Counted from the stretch's first letter, positions 25,648-35,227 are shown. The stretch is DNA of 64,000 nt from Rhizobium sp. NXC14 (GCF_002117485.1 NZ_CP021030.1:3537001-3601000), one strand, 5' to 3'. Notes: generated by a model from the letters alone, not told the origin. Numbers and translations are program-made.

Positions 25648-27432
25648 TCAATGGTTGTGCCGTGGCGGGTTTTTCGCGATCTGGCGAAACTCCGACGCAC
25701 CTTCCAGAACCGCGCCGTCCGACAGCTGCGTCACCGAGCGGCGGTAGATCTGCTGCCATGGCGTGGCATCTGCCGGCACCGGCGGAATACCGTCGCTCCT
25801 GCGCCGCTCGATCTCCGCGTCGTCGACCAACATGTCGCAGCGCCCCTGGTTGAAGTCGATGCGGATGATATCGCCGGTGCGAAGCCAGGCGAGGCCGCCC
25901 CCGGCAGCGCTTTCCGGTGATGCATTGAGGATCGACGGGCTGTCGGCGGTGCCCGACTGACGCCCGTCGCCGATTGTCGGCAGGCTGCGAATGCCACGCT
26001 TCAACAGATGATCCGGCGGCTGCATATTGACGACCTCGGCCGATCCCGGCCAGCCGAGCGGCCCCGCGCCGCGGATGACGAGGATGGTATCCTCGTCGAT
26101 GCCGAGTTCGGGGTCGTTGATGCGCTTGTGATAATCCTCGGAACCGTCGAAAACCACCGCCTTGCCCTCGAATACACCTTCCCGCCCGGGTTCCAGAAGA
26201 TAGCGCTGGCGGAAATCCTCCGAGACGACGCTCATCTTCATGATCGCGAAATCGAAGAGATTGCCCTTGAGAACGAGGAAGCCCGCCCGCTCCTTCAGCG
26301 GTTCGTCGAATGGCCGAATGACCTCCCGGTCGCTGGCCTGCCGACCGTTGAGGTTCTCGGCCATGGTCCTCCCCGTCACTGTGCGACAATCGCCGTCGAG
26401 TTTTCCGGCCTGCAGCAGCTCCCACATGATCGCCGGCGTGCCGCCGGCGCGGTGGTAGCGCTCGCCGAGATAGGCGCCGGCCGGCTGGATATTGGCCAAA
26501 AGGGGGATATCGAAGCCGTGCACCTGCCAATCATCGGGATAAAGTTCGACACCGGCATGTTTCGCCATCGCAGCCAGATGCGGCTGCGCATTGGTCGAGC
26601 CGCCGATCGCCGAATTGGTGCGGATCGCATTGAGGAAAGCAGCCCGCGTCAGGATATCCGATGGCTTCAGATCCTCGAACACGATCTCGACGGCGCGCCG
26701 TCCGGTGCGGTAGGCCATCTGCCCCCGCTCGCGGTAGGCGGCCGGGATGGCGCCACAGCCGGTGAGCGACAGGCCGAGTGCTTCCGCCAGCGCATTCATC
26801 GTTGAGGCTGTGCCCATCGTGTTGCAATGGCCAACGGACGGAGCCGAGTCGAGCGCTGCCTGCAGGAACTCCTCCCGATCGATCTCGCCTGCCGCATATT
26901 TCCGCCGCATCCGCCAGATGACGGTGCCGGAACCGGCCAGTTCCCCTTCGTGCCAGCCATCGAGCATCGGACCGCCGGAAAGCACGATAGCCGGAATATC
27001 GACCGTCGAAGCAGCCATGATCGCAGAAGGCGTGGTCTTGTCGCAGCCGGTAGTCAACACGACACCGTCGAGTGGATAGCCGTAGAGGATTTCGACGAGG
27101 CCGAGATAGGCAAGATTGCGATCGAGGGCGGCGGTCGGACGCTTGCAGTTCTCGAAGATCGGATGTGTCGGAAACTCGATCGGTATTCCGCCTGCGTCGC
27201 GAATGCCGTCGCGCACGCGCTTGGCGAGCTCGATATGCACTCTGTTGCAGGGCGTTAGATCGCTGCCGCTTTGGGCAATCCCGATGATCGGCTTGCCCGA
27301 GCGCAGCTCTTCCGGGGTGATGCCGTAATTCATGAAACGCTCGAGATAGAGCGCCGCCATGTCGATATGATCGGGATTGTCGAACCAATCCTGCGAACGC
27401 AGGCGGCGTTTCTTCGGTTGGCGGTCCGTCAT
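25648..27432 (-). CDS. IlvD/Edd-family sugar-acid dehydratase
   Basis: 594 residues. The three cysteines expected for an iron-sulfur cluster are in SDLTPCNRVH, LTTGCDKTTPSAIMA and VGHCNTMGTASTMNALAEAL. The C-terminal domain has IRGAGPLGWPGSAEVVNM and DGRQSGTADSPSILNASPE. The length, N-terminus (DWFDNPDHIDMAALYLERFM) and motifs are those of the pentonate dehydratase branch, such as L-arabinonate or D-xylonate dehydratase of R. leguminosarum and Caulobacter, rather than amino-acid-pathway IlvD. It would convert an aldonate to its 2-keto-3-deoxy acid. The ATG chosen has GGAGG at good spacing. The exact sugar acid is unresolved and no sugar operon flanks it. Confidence 0.88.
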   Translation of the reverse strand: MTDRQPKKRRLRSQDWFDNPDHIDMAALYLERFMNYGITPEELRSGKPIIGIAQSGSDLTPCNRVHIELAKRVRDGIRDAGGIPIEFPTHPIFENCKRPTAALDRNLAYLGLVEILYGYPLDGVVLTTGCDKTTPSAIMAASTVDIPAIVLSGGPMLDGWHEGELAGSGTVIWRMRRKYAAGEIDREEFLQAALDSAPSVGHCNTMGTASTMNALAEALGLSLTGCGAIPAAYRERGQMAYRTGRRAVEIVFEDLKPSDILTRAAFLNAIRTNSAIGGSTNAQPHLAAMAKHAGVELYPDDWQVHGFDIPLLANIQPAGAYLGERYHRAGGTPAIMWELLQAGKLDGDCRTVTGRTMAENLNGRQASDREVIRPFDEPLKERAGFLVLKGNLFDFAIMKMSVVSEDFRQRYLLEPGREGVFEGKAVVFDGSEDYHKRINDPELGIDEDTILVIRGAGPLGWPGSAEVVNMQPPDHLLKRGIRSLPTIGDGRQSGTADSPSILNASPESAAGGGLAWLRTGDIIRIDFNQGRCDMLVDDAEIERRRSDGIPPVPADATPWQQIYRRSVTQLSDGAVLEGASEFRQIAKNPPRHNH

Positions 27433-27649
27433 CATTATCCTCCCGATCGGCCACTCTTCTCTTCGAAATTTAGAAGCCAAGCGCTGCAGTCCGCCTCACC
27501 AACTTCCGCAAGCGCGTCGGCTTTGCCGGTCTTGCTTATCCGGACAGCGGGGCCCGCGCCGATCCTCCCAGCTGCTATCCGCCTTTGATAGTCCCCTCCT
27601 CCACGGTTGCAACCGTTTTGATGAACGTAACGCATTTTCATCGGGTGTC

Positions 27650-27686
27650 ACAAAACGATACGGGCGAGAACCGAAGTTCCCGCCCG
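27650..27686 (-). terminator. Probable terminator of the first RND efflux operon or upstream boundary
   Basis: Stem CGGGCGAGAA / TTCCCGCCCG (one mismatch) at 27661-27686 with a 6-nt loop. Read on the minus strand it is followed by TATCGTTTTG. It lies about 30 bp downstream of the RND permease stop codon. Confidence 0.65.
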
Positions 27687-27717
27687 ATTTACTCGACAAA
27701 GGAAGGTTGAATTCCGC

Positions 27718-30700
27718 TTATTCCGCCGCGAGCCGAATGACCTCGGCCTCTTCCTCCTTGTGTTCGTCCGGCTTGTGCTGGATGAGCGGGCGATTGCCCG
27801 TCAGCCGCCGCAGCAGCACGTAGAACACCGGCGTCATGAAGATGCCGAAGAAAGTCACGCCGATCATGCCCGAGAACACCGCAACGCCCATCGCCGCGCG
27901 CATTTCCGCGCCGGCGCCGGTCGAGACGACGAGCGGCACGACGCCCATGATGAAGGCCATGGAAGTCATGAGGATCGGGCGAAGGCGCAGGCGGCTGGCT
28001 TCGACCGCGGCTTCGCGCGGCGTCCGGCCCTCGAACTCCAGTTCGCGAGCGAATTCCACGATGAGGATCGCGTTCTTCGCCGACAGGCCGACAAGGACGA
28101 CCAGGCCGATCTGGGTGAAGATGTTGTTATCTCCGCCGGTGAGCCAGACGCCTGTCAGAGCGGCCAGGACGCCCATAGGTACGATCATGATGATCGCCAG
28201 CGGCAGGGTCAGGCTTTCATACTGGGCGGCAAGCACCAGGAACACCAGCAACAGCGCGAGCGGGAAGACGACGACGCTCGAATTGCCGGCAAGGATCTGC
28301 TGATAGGTCAGGTCCGTCCATTCGAAGTCGATGCCAGCAGGCAGCGTCTCGTGTAGGATCTTCTCGATCGCCGCCTGTGCCTGGCCGGACGAGAAGCCCG
28401 GCGCCGGCCCGCCGTTGATATCGGCGGCGAGGAAGCCGTTATAGCGGTTCGCCCGCTCCGGACCCGTGCTCGGCTCCACCTTCAGAAGTGCCGAAAGCGG
28501 GATCATCTGGCCCGACGCCGAACGAACCTTCAGCTGACCGATATCTTCCGGCTGAGCGCGGAATTTCGCGTCGGCCTGCACACGGACGCTGTAGGTGCGG
28601 CCGAAGGCGTTGAAGTCGTTCACATAGAGCGAGCCGAGATAGATCTGCAGCGTCTGGAAGACGTCGGTGACGGACACTCCGAGCTGCTCGGCCTTGGCGC
28701 GGTCGAGATCGGCATAGAGCTGCGGCACGTTGATCTGGAAGCTGGAGAACAGCCCGGCGAGCTCAGGCGTCTGGTAGGCCTTGGCAAGCACTGCCTTGGT
28801 CGCCTCGTCGAGCGCCTGGTTGCCCAAGCCTGCGCGATCCTCGATCTGCAGCTTGAAACCGCCCGTCGTGCCGAGACCGTTGACCGGCGGCGGCGGGAAC
28901 ATGGCGATGAAGGCATCCTGGATTGCGCCGAATTTCTGGTTCAGCGCCATGGCGATGGCGCCGCCAGAAAGATCCGGCGTCTTGCGCTCCTCGAAATCCT
29001 TCAGCGTCACGAAGACGATGCCGGCATTCGAGGAGTTGGTGAAGCCGTTGATCGACAGGCCGGGGAAGGCGATTGCATTGGCGACGCCGGGCTGCGCGAG
29101 CGCGATATCGGTCATGCGCTTGATGACGTCTTCCGTGCGATCGAGGCTTGCGGCATCCGGCAGCTGAGCGAAGCCGATCAGATATTGCTTGTCCTGCGAC
29201 GGCACGAAGCCGCCGGGAACCGTGGTGAACATGCTGTAGGTCGCGCCGACCAGCGCCAGGTAGACCACCATGACGATGCTCTTGCGCGACACCAGGCCGC
29301 CAACACCTTTGCCATAGGCATTCGAGCCTGCGCCGAAGACGCGGTTGAAGCCACGGAAGAACCAACCGAAGATCGCGTCCATGAAGCGCGTGAGCCAGTC
29401 CTTGGGCGCGTCGTGGCCCTTCAGCAGAAGGGCGGCAAGCGCCGGTGACAGGGTCAGCGAGTTGAAGGCCGAGATGACGGTCGAGATCGCGATCGTCAGC
29501 GCGAACTGACGGTAGAATTGACCCGACAGGCCAGAGATAAAGGCGAGCGGCACGAAGACCGCGACGAGCACCAATGCGATCGCGATGATCGGACCGGACA
29601 CTTCCTTCATCGCCTTATAGGTGGCCGCGCGCGGCGACAGGCCATGCTCGATATTGCGCTCGACGTTTTCCACCACCACGATGGCGTCGTCCACCACGAT
29701 ACCGATCGCTAGCACCAACCCGAACAGACTGAGCGCGTTGATCGAGAAGCCGAAGACATACATGACCGCGAAGGTGCCGATGATCGAGACCGGAACCGCG
29801 ATCAGCGGAATGATCGACGCGCGCCATGTCTGCAGGAAGACGATGACGACGAGGACGACGAGCGCGATGGCTTCGAGCAGCGTGTCGATGACCTTCTCGA
29901 TCGAGGAGCGCACGAATTTCGTCGTATCGTAGACGATCTCGTATTTGACGCCCTCAGGCATGGCCAATTGCAGCTGATCCATGGTTGCGCGCACATTGTC
30001 GGCGATTTCGATCGCATTCGAGCCGGGCGCCTGAAGGGCGGCAACGGCAACGGCCGGCTTGCCGTCGAGCAGCGACCTTAGCGTATAGTCGGCGGCACCA
30101 AGCTCAATGCGGGCGACGTCGCGAAGGCGGGTGATCTCCCCATTGGCCCCCGTCTTGACGATGATGTTGCCGAACTCCTCGGGCGTGCGCAGGCGGCCCT
30201 GTGCATTCACGTTGAGCTGCAGGTCGACGCCCGGCTGGCTCGGCGACGCCCCGATAATGCCGGCGGCCGCCTGGACGTTCTGCGAGCTGATCGCGTTGCT
30301 GATGTCGCTGGCGGCAAGTTCATGCTCGGCGGCCTTCTGCGGGTCGATCCAGACACGCATCGAATAATCGCCGGCGCCGAAGACCTGCACCTGGCCGACG
30401 CCGGGGATGCGGGCGAGCCGATCCTTGATGTTCAAGGTCGCGTAGTTGCGAAGATAGGTGATGTCGTGGCTGTTCCCGTCGGAGACAAGGTTGACGACCA
30501 TGATGAAGTCGGGCGAGCTCTTGACTGTGGTGATCCCGAGCGCGCGCACTTCCGCCGGCAGGCGCGGTTCGGCCTGGCTGACGCGGTTCTGGACGAGCTG
30601 CTGCGCCTTGTCTGGATCGGTGCCGAGCTTGAAGGTGACGGTTACGTTGAGCACGCCATCCGAGGTTGCCTGGCTCGACATGTAGAGCATGTCCTCGACG

Positions 30701-30918
30701 CCGTTGATCTGCTCTTCGAGCGGTGTTGCCACCGTTTCGGCAATGACGCTCGGATTGGCGCCGGGATAGGTGGCGCGCACGACGACCGACGGCGGCACGA
30801 CGTTTGGATATTCGGAAATCGGCAGCGCGCGCAGGCCGATCAGGCCGGCAACCACGATGAGGACCGAAAGAACGCCGGCAAAGACCGGCCGGTCGACAAA
30901 GAATCTGGAGATGTTCAT
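27718..30918 (-). CDS. RND efflux pump inner-membrane transporter (AcrB/MexF type)
   Basis: 1066 residues, the full length for a hydrophobe/amphiphile efflux RND protein. Recognisable elements: SRFFVDRPVFAGVLSVLIVV at the N-terminus, ISEYPNVVPPSVVVRATYPG, EEQINGVEDMLYMSSQATSD, the proton-relay Asp pair in AIGIVVDDAIVVVENVERNI, and the TM10 lysine in LVGLSAKNAILIVEFARELE. It works with the adaptor gene just upstream and an outer-membrane TolC-like channel that is not encoded here, expelling drugs or plant compounds with proton import. Which compounds cannot be inferred. Confidence 0.96.
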   Translation of the reverse strand: MNISRFFVDRPVFAGVLSVLIVVAGLIGLRALPISEYPNVVPPSVVVRATYPGANPSVIAETVATPLEEQINGVEDMLYMSSQATSDGVLNVTVTFKLGTDPDKAQQLVQNRVSQAEPRLPAEVRALGITTVKSSPDFIMVVNLVSDGNSHDITYLRNYATLNIKDRLARIPGVGQVQVFGAGDYSMRVWIDPQKAAEHELAASDISNAISSQNVQAAAGIIGASPSQPGVDLQLNVNAQGRLRTPEEFGNIIVKTGANGEITRLRDVARIELGAADYTLRSLLDGKPAVAVAALQAPGSNAIEIADNVRATMDQLQLAMPEGVKYEIVYDTTKFVRSSIEKVIDTLLEAIALVVLVVIVFLQTWRASIIPLIAVPVSIIGTFAVMYVFGFSINALSLFGLVLAIGIVVDDAIVVVENVERNIEHGLSPRAATYKAMKEVSGPIIAIALVLVAVFVPLAFISGLSGQFYRQFALTIAISTVISAFNSLTLSPALAALLLKGHDAPKDWLTRFMDAIFGWFFRGFNRVFGAGSNAYGKGVGGLVSRKSIVMVVYLALVGATYSMFTTVPGGFVPSQDKQYLIGFAQLPDAASLDRTEDVIKRMTDIALAQPGVANAIAFPGLSINGFTNSSNAGIVFVTLKDFEERKTPDLSGGAIAMALNQKFGAIQDAFIAMFPPPPVNGLGTTGGFKLQIEDRAGLGNQALDEATKAVLAKAYQTPELAGLFSSFQINVPQLYADLDRAKAEQLGVSVTDVFQTLQIYLGSLYVNDFNAFGRTYSVRVQADAKFRAQPEDIGQLKVRSASGQMIPLSALLKVEPSTGPERANRYNGFLAADINGGPAPGFSSGQAQAAIEKILHETLPAGIDFEWTDLTYQQILAGNSSVVVFPLALLLVFLVLAAQYESLTLPLAIIMIVPMGVLAALTGVWLTGGDNNIFTQIGLVVLVGLSAKNAILIVEFARELEFEGRTPREAAVEASRLRLRPILMTSMAFIMGVVPLVVSTGAGAEMRAAMGVAVFSGMIGVTFFGIFMTPVFYVLLRRLTGNRPLIQHKPDEHKEEEAEVIRLAAE

Positions 30919-31036
30919 ATCAAAGCCCTCTCCGGGGTGAACATGGATGCAACGTCCCTTTCCGGCGGTTTGGGGAGCCGCCGGCGGGTCCTGTCATTTC
31001 GGATATTGGCCCTCCCCGAGAGGGGAAGGCTGCGTC

Positions 31037-32227
31037 TTACTGCGCGGTCGCGACTTTCTCTTCCATCTGCGGAATGACGACGGCGCCCGGACGGATGCGC
31101 TGCAAGCCGTTGACGACGATCTTTTCGCCGGCGGTGAGGCCGCTTTCAACCACCCGCTGGCCGTCAGCCAGAGCACCGAGCTGGACCTGCCGGTACGCGA
31201 CCTTGTTGTCGCCGTCGACGACGAAGACGAACTTCTTGTCCTGGTCCGTGCCGACGGCGCGGTCGCTGATGACGATCTTGTTCTCAGCCTTCGGCTGGCC
31301 CATGCGCACGCGCACGAACTGGCCGGGGATAAGGCGTCCGCCCGGATTATCGAAGACGGCGCGCACCCTGATGGTGCCGCTCGATGCGTCGACCTCGTTG
31401 TCGATCAGCTGCAGCTTGCCCTTGATCGGCGTGCCTTCGTCGGCGAGCGTGCCGACCTCGACCGGAATCTCTTCGACGGGCGGCAGAGCGCCATCCGTCT
31501 GCGGCAACTGGGCGAGAGCGCGGGTCACCATCTCTTCGCTGGCGTTGAAGCTCGCATAGATCGGATCAACCGAAACGAGTGTCGTCAGCGCAGGCGAAGC
31601 CGATCCGGCCGCAACCAGGTTGCCTGTCGTCACCTCGATCTTGCCGATGCGGCCGGAAACCGGCGCCCGCACCTGAGTGTAATCGAGATTGAGCTGGGCC
31701 GACTGCAACGCAGCCTGCGCTGATCGCAGTCCTGCCTGCGCCTCGGCCAGCGCGCTCTGGCGCTGATCGAGATCGCTCTGGGAGATGGTGCGGTTGTCGG
31801 ACAGCCTGCGGCCGCGGTCAAGCTCGGTCTGCGCCAGGCTGACCTTGGCTTCGGCCGAAGCGACCTGGCCTTGAGCCTGCGCCACGCTAGCCTGGTAAGG
31901 AGCCGGATCGATGGTGAAGAGCAGGTCACCCTGCTTCACCAGCGCCCCCTCACGGAAAGCCACCGAAAGGATGGCGCCTTCGACACGGGGACGGACCTGG
32001 ACACGATCGACCGCTTCGAGACGGCCGGAAAAGGTCTCCCAGGCCGTCACGTCGCGGGCTTCGACCATGGCCACCGTCACCGGTACGGCAGGAGGCTGCG
32101 CGGGAGCGGAAGCTGCCGTAGCCGTCGTGCTCATCGGCAGCTCGAAAAACAATGCAGCGCCTGAAACGGACGCAATAAGTCCTATGCCGGCGCCCACGAG
32201 GGCCCAGCGCTTGCTTCTGGACGTCAT
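31037..32227 (-). CDS. RND efflux periplasmic adaptor subunit (MexE/AcrA type)
   Basis: 396 residues. The N-terminal signal-anchor is WALVGAGIGLIASVSGAALF, with no lipobox cysteine. Lipoyl halves are VRPRVEGAILSVAFREGALV and LDYTQVRAPVSGRIGKIEVT around an alpha-hairpin (AQGQVASAEAKVSLAQTELD). A beta-barrel and membrane-proximal domain follow (FDNPGGRLIPGQFVRVRMGQ). First gene of the pair; the permease starts 118 bp downstream on the same strand. No regulator lies immediately beside it. Confidence 0.94.
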   Translation of the reverse strand: MTSRSKRWALVGAGIGLIASVSGAALFFELPMSTTATAASAPAQPPAVPVTVAMVEARDVTAWETFSGRLEAVDRVQVRPRVEGAILSVAFREGALVKQGDLLFTIDPAPYQASVAQAQGQVASAEAKVSLAQTELDRGRRLSDNRTISQSDLDQRQSALAEAQAGLRSAQAALQSAQLNLDYTQVRAPVSGRIGKIEVTTGNLVAAGSASPALTTLVSVDPIYASFNASEEMVTRALAQLPQTDGALPPVEEIPVEVGTLADEGTPIKGKLQLIDNEVDASSGTIRVRAVFDNPGGRLIPGQFVRVRMGQPKAENKIVISDRAVGTDQDKKFVFVVDGDNKVAYRQVQLGALADGQRVVESGLTAGEKIVVNGLQRIRPGAVVIPQMEEKVATAQ

Positions 32228-32273
32228 CAGTACTCTCCTTGCGGCCTCAGGCCGCCGAAATATCAGATCTTCT

Positions 32274-33122
32274 TCAATGCAATTGCGGTTGGACGCTTAC
32301 GTCCTGAAGGAAACTTCCGAAATGGCGGCTGACGTGTTCCTGCCAGTCGGGTGTCTCCCCAGATTTCCCACCATAAATCGAGGGCCAGCCCGTCCCGGCG
32401 GGAAGGACATGCTGGCGCACACCGACGCCGGCCTTTTTCAGGCGGGCACCGTAACCAAGTGTTTCGTCGTGCAGGGGATCATCCTCCGCGGTGAATATCA
32501 GCGCCGGCGCGACGCCTGAAAGACGCGAACAGAGGCAGGGGGCCGCGTAGGGGTGGCAGCCGCCACCGCTCAGATAATGGCTCCAGCCGTCCGCCCAGCG
32601 CTGCCGCATGCCGATCGCTTCGGCCTTGCGGATGGACGACGTGCCCATGAAGGGATCGAGCAGCGGTGAAATCAGTACTTGGCCGTCGAGCGCGTGCGGC
32701 ATCTGATCGCGCGCCTTGAGCGCCACTCCGGCCGCGACATTGCCGCCCGCCTCCTCGCCGGCGACAAACAGCAGCGACTTCCGGTCGCCGAGACCGGCGG
32801 CGCGCTTGTTGGCGAGATAGGTGAAAACGGAGAAGGAGACTTCCAATGCCTTCGGAAAGAGGTTGCCGGACAGTGTGCTGTAGTCGACGGCGGCGACGAT
32901 GGCGCCGGCTTTGGCGAGACTGACGGCAACCGGCCGGTCAACATTCGTTTCGCTGTCGAGAAATGCGCCCCCATGCAGGTAAAGCACGATGGGCGGACCC
33001 TTGCCGTAATCGGCGCCCTGGTAGACACGCGCGGAAACGGGGCCGATGGCCACCTTGTCCAGCATCATGTCCTTCCATTCTACCGTCATCGGTCCGGTCT
33101 CTTTGCACGCAACCGCAGGCAC
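32274..33122 (-). CDS. HSL-type alpha/beta-hydrolase homologue lacking catalytic residues
   Basis: 282 residues from a GTG start; ATG at 33089 is an alternative giving 271. The oxyanion motif is intact (PIVLYLHGGAFLDSE), as is the acidic residue region (ALIFTAEDDPLHDETLGYGA). The nucleophile elbow, normally G-D-S-A-G, reads G-E-E-A-G (residues 122-126, Glu124 replacing Ser). The usual catalytic His near the end is also not seen (VLPAGTGWPSIYGG). By family this is an esterase/lipase; by sequence it looks catalytically dead or repurposed. It is divergent from a LysR regulator. Confidence 0.8.
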   Translation of the reverse strand: MPAVACKETGPMTVEWKDMMLDKVAIGPVSARVYQGADYGKGPPIVLYLHGGAFLDSETNVDRPVAVSLAKAGAIVAAVDYSTLSGNLFPKALEVSFSVFTYLANKRAAGLGDRKSLLFVAGEEAGGNVAAGVALKARDQMPHALDGQVLISPLLDPFMGTSSIRKAEAIGMRQRWADGWSHYLSGGGCHPYAAPCLCSRLSGVAPALIFTAEDDPLHDETLGYGARLKKAGVGVRQHVLPAGTGWPSIYGGKSGETPDWQEHVSRHFGSFLQDVSVQPQLH

Positions 33123-33162
33123 ACAACACCTGCCGCTTGCATTTCGTATAAAAAAGATATTG

Positions 33163-33222
33163 TTATTCAGAACAGGGAATAAGAAGCAATATCACGATAA
33201 CACTGTTCCGATTCTCGAATAA
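33163..33222. promoter_or_regulatory. Nested inverted repeats, candidate LysR operator
   Basis: TTATTC (33163-33168) pairs with GAATAA (33217-33222), and inside it GAACAG (33170-33175) pairs with CTGTTC (33203-33208). The dyads sit in the divergent gap between the hydrolase-like gene and the LysR gene. An operator role is inferred from position. Confidence 0.35.
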
Positions 33223-33252
33223 TGGTGCAACGCAAACTGCGGATTGAAACCG

Positions 33253-34164
33253 ATGGATCAACTTTCGGCAATGCGCGTCTTCATCCGCGTCGTGGAGACG
33301 GGCAACTTCACCCGCGCCGCCGACATGCTCGCCATGCCCAAGGCGACGGTGACCAACCTTATTCAGGGCCTCGAAGCGCATCTGCGCACCAAGCTCCTGA
33401 ACCGCACCACGCGCCGGGTCATGGTGACCACCGACGGTGCACTTTATTACGAACGCGCCGCCCAGATCATCTCCGAGCTGGAGGAACTCGATGGCAGCCT
33501 CTCCAATTCGCAAAGCCTGCCGAGTGGGCGGTTGCGCATCGAAATGAGCGGCGCTTTTGCCGACGCCATTGTCGTTCCGGCACTTTGCGACTTCTACCAG
33601 CGCTATCCCGATATCCGTCTGGACCTGGGCGTCGGGGACCGCACGGTAGACTATCTGGTCGAAAACGTCGATTGCGCGCTGCGGGCCGGTACGCCCACCG
33701 ATCAGTCACTGATCGCCCGGCGGGTTTCGGAGATGGAGCTGATCACCTGCGCTTCGCCGAGCTACATTCAGAAATTCGGCATGCCCGAACGGCCTGAGGA
33801 TTTGGAGACCACGCACTACTCCGTCAATTATTTCCGCGCCCAGAACAACCGGACGCTGCCTTTCGAATTCCGCAGGGGCAACGAAATGGTCGAGACGACC
33901 CCACGCTGCATTGCCTCGGTCAATGACAGCCGCACCTATCTGACCGCGGCCCTGACGGGGCTCGGCGTCGCGCAGGTGCCGACCTTCATGGCGCGTGAAC
34001 CGATGCGGCGGGGCGAACTCGTCCGCGTGCTGCCGGACTGGCGCCGTGACCCGGTGCCGCTCTATGTGGTCTATCCGCCGAACCGCCACCTCAGCAACAA
34101 AGTCCGCGTCTTCGTCGATTGGCTGGTCAAGCTCCTGGTCGAGGCCAAGCTGAACGATTTCTAG
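33253..34164 (+). CDS. LysR-family transcriptional regulator
   Basis: 303 residues. The N-terminal winged helix-turn-helix is MRVFIRVVETGNFTRAADML, AMPKATVTNLIQGLEAHLRT, with the LysR-typical KLLNRTTRRVMVTTDGALYY. The effector domain starts near residue 90 (GRLRIEMSGAFADAIVVPAL). It belongs to the large group close to DsdC/PecT-like regulators that act on divergent neighbours, here the alpha/beta-hydrolase homologue. Its C-terminal RVFVDWLVKLLVEAK resembles that of the second LysR protein at 35267, so the two are likely paralogues of one subfamily. Confidence 0.93.
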   Translation: MDQLSAMRVFIRVVETGNFTRAADMLAMPKATVTNLIQGLEAHLRTKLLNRTTRRVMVTTDGALYYERAAQIISELEELDGSLSNSQSLPSGRLRIEMSGAFADAIVVPALCDFYQRYPDIRLDLGVGDRTVDYLVENVDCALRAGTPTDQSLIARRVSEMELITCASPSYIQKFGMPERPEDLETTHYSVNYFRAQNNRTLPFEFRRGNEMVETTPRCIASVNDSRTYLTAALTGLGVAQVPTFMAREPMRRGELVRVLPDWRRDPVPLYVVYPPNRHLSNKVRVFVDWLVKLLVEAKLNDF

Positions 34165-34190
34165 AGCATGCCACGCGGCGGCAAACAGAG

Positions 34191-34226
34191 ACGGCCCGGA
34201 AGGCAGAGAAACCTTCGACGGGCCGT
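34191..34226 (+). terminator. Hairpin after the first LysR gene
   Basis: ACGGCCCG (34191-34198) and CGGGCCGT (34219-34226) form a perfect 8-bp stem, with an inner AAGG/CCTT pairing. No T tract follows on the plus strand, so terminator activity is uncertain. It separates LysR (plus) from the convergent SDR. Confidence 0.4.
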
Positions 34227-34406
34227 AAAATTTGAACATCGGACCTGTCGCGCCGCAGACTGGGCGCGGCAGGCTCTGGAGGTTCGGGAGAGAGCGTCAG
34301 GGAACTCCACTCTCTCGCGATAAAACAACTATAGGCACTCTCCACACGATTGTAAGGGGGGAGACCTACAATCTTCAATCACATGATTGCGATGAGGGCG
34401 CCTTCA

Positions 34407-35150
34407 TCAGATCACGCCGCCGTTGGCGCGCAGTGTCTGACCATTGATCCAGCCGCCGTCCGGGCCGGCGAGAAAGGCGACTGCGGAGGCAATGTCCTCG
34501 GGCGATCCGAGCCGTTCCAGCGGATTCATCTTCGACATGCGGGTAATGAGTTCCTCCGTCTTGCCATTGAGGAAAAGATCGGTCGCCACCGGCCCGGGCG
34601 CAATGGCGTTGACGGTGATGTTACGGCCGCGCATCTCCTTGGCCATGATTGCCGTCAGCGTTTCGACGGCGGCCTTGGTGGCGGCGTAAACGCCGTAGGT
34701 TTCGAGCTTCAAGCCGACGACCGAAGTCGAAAAGTTGATGACCCTGCCGCCATCGCGCAGACGCCGGGCCGCTTCCCTGAGTGTATTGAACGTGCCCTTG
34801 AGATTGACGCCGATCTGGCGATCGAAGTTTTCGTCGTCAGTCTCGGCGAGCGGCGACAGCATCATGATGCCGGCATTGTTGACAAGCACATCAACGCCGC
34901 CAAAGGCGCCTTCCGCAGCGTCGAACATCCGCCGGACGGCTTCAGCATTGCTGACATCCGCCTTGGCCGTCAGCGCCCTGCCGCCAGCCTGTTCGATCTC
35001 CCGGGCGAGGTCCTCGGCCGCTGCCGCACTGCCGGCATAGTTGACGACGACGGTGAAACCCTCCCTGGCGAGGCGTCTGGCAACGGCCGCGCCGATACCG
35101 CGGGAAGCGCCGGTGACGAGTGCGACCTTGCTGTCTTTGTTGGAAGCCAT
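34407..35150 (-). CDS. Short-chain dehydrogenase/reductase (classical SDR)
   Basis: 247 residues of Rossmann fold. NAD(P)-binding is shown by TGASRGIGAAVARRLAREG and VLVNNAGIMM. The catalytic Ser region is VINFSTSVVGLKLETYGVYA, with Tyr and Lys in YAATKAA. The C-terminus WINGQTLRANGGVI is standard. The Arg in VTGASRGIG suggests NADPH may be preferred, but this is not decisive. Divergently transcribed from a LysR regulator that probably controls it. Substrate unknown. Confidence 0.93.
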   Translation of the reverse strand: MASNKDSKVALVTGASRGIGAAVARRLAREGFTVVVNYAGSAAAAEDLAREIEQAGGRALTAKADVSNAEAVRRMFDAAEGAFGGVDVLVNNAGIMMLSPLAETDDENFDRQIGVNLKGTFNTLREAARRLRDGGRVINFSTSVVGLKLETYGVYAATKAAVETLTAIMAKEMRGRNITVNAIAPGPVATDLFLNGKTEELITRMSKMNPLERLGSPEDIASAVAFLAGPDGGWINGQTLRANGGVI

Positions 35151-35227
35151 TGTTCTTCTCCTTTTACGCCGCAGCGCGTTTTCGATGAGAAGAAGATGCG
35201 CCTTTTCTTGTGCCGGTTAATCGTGCA

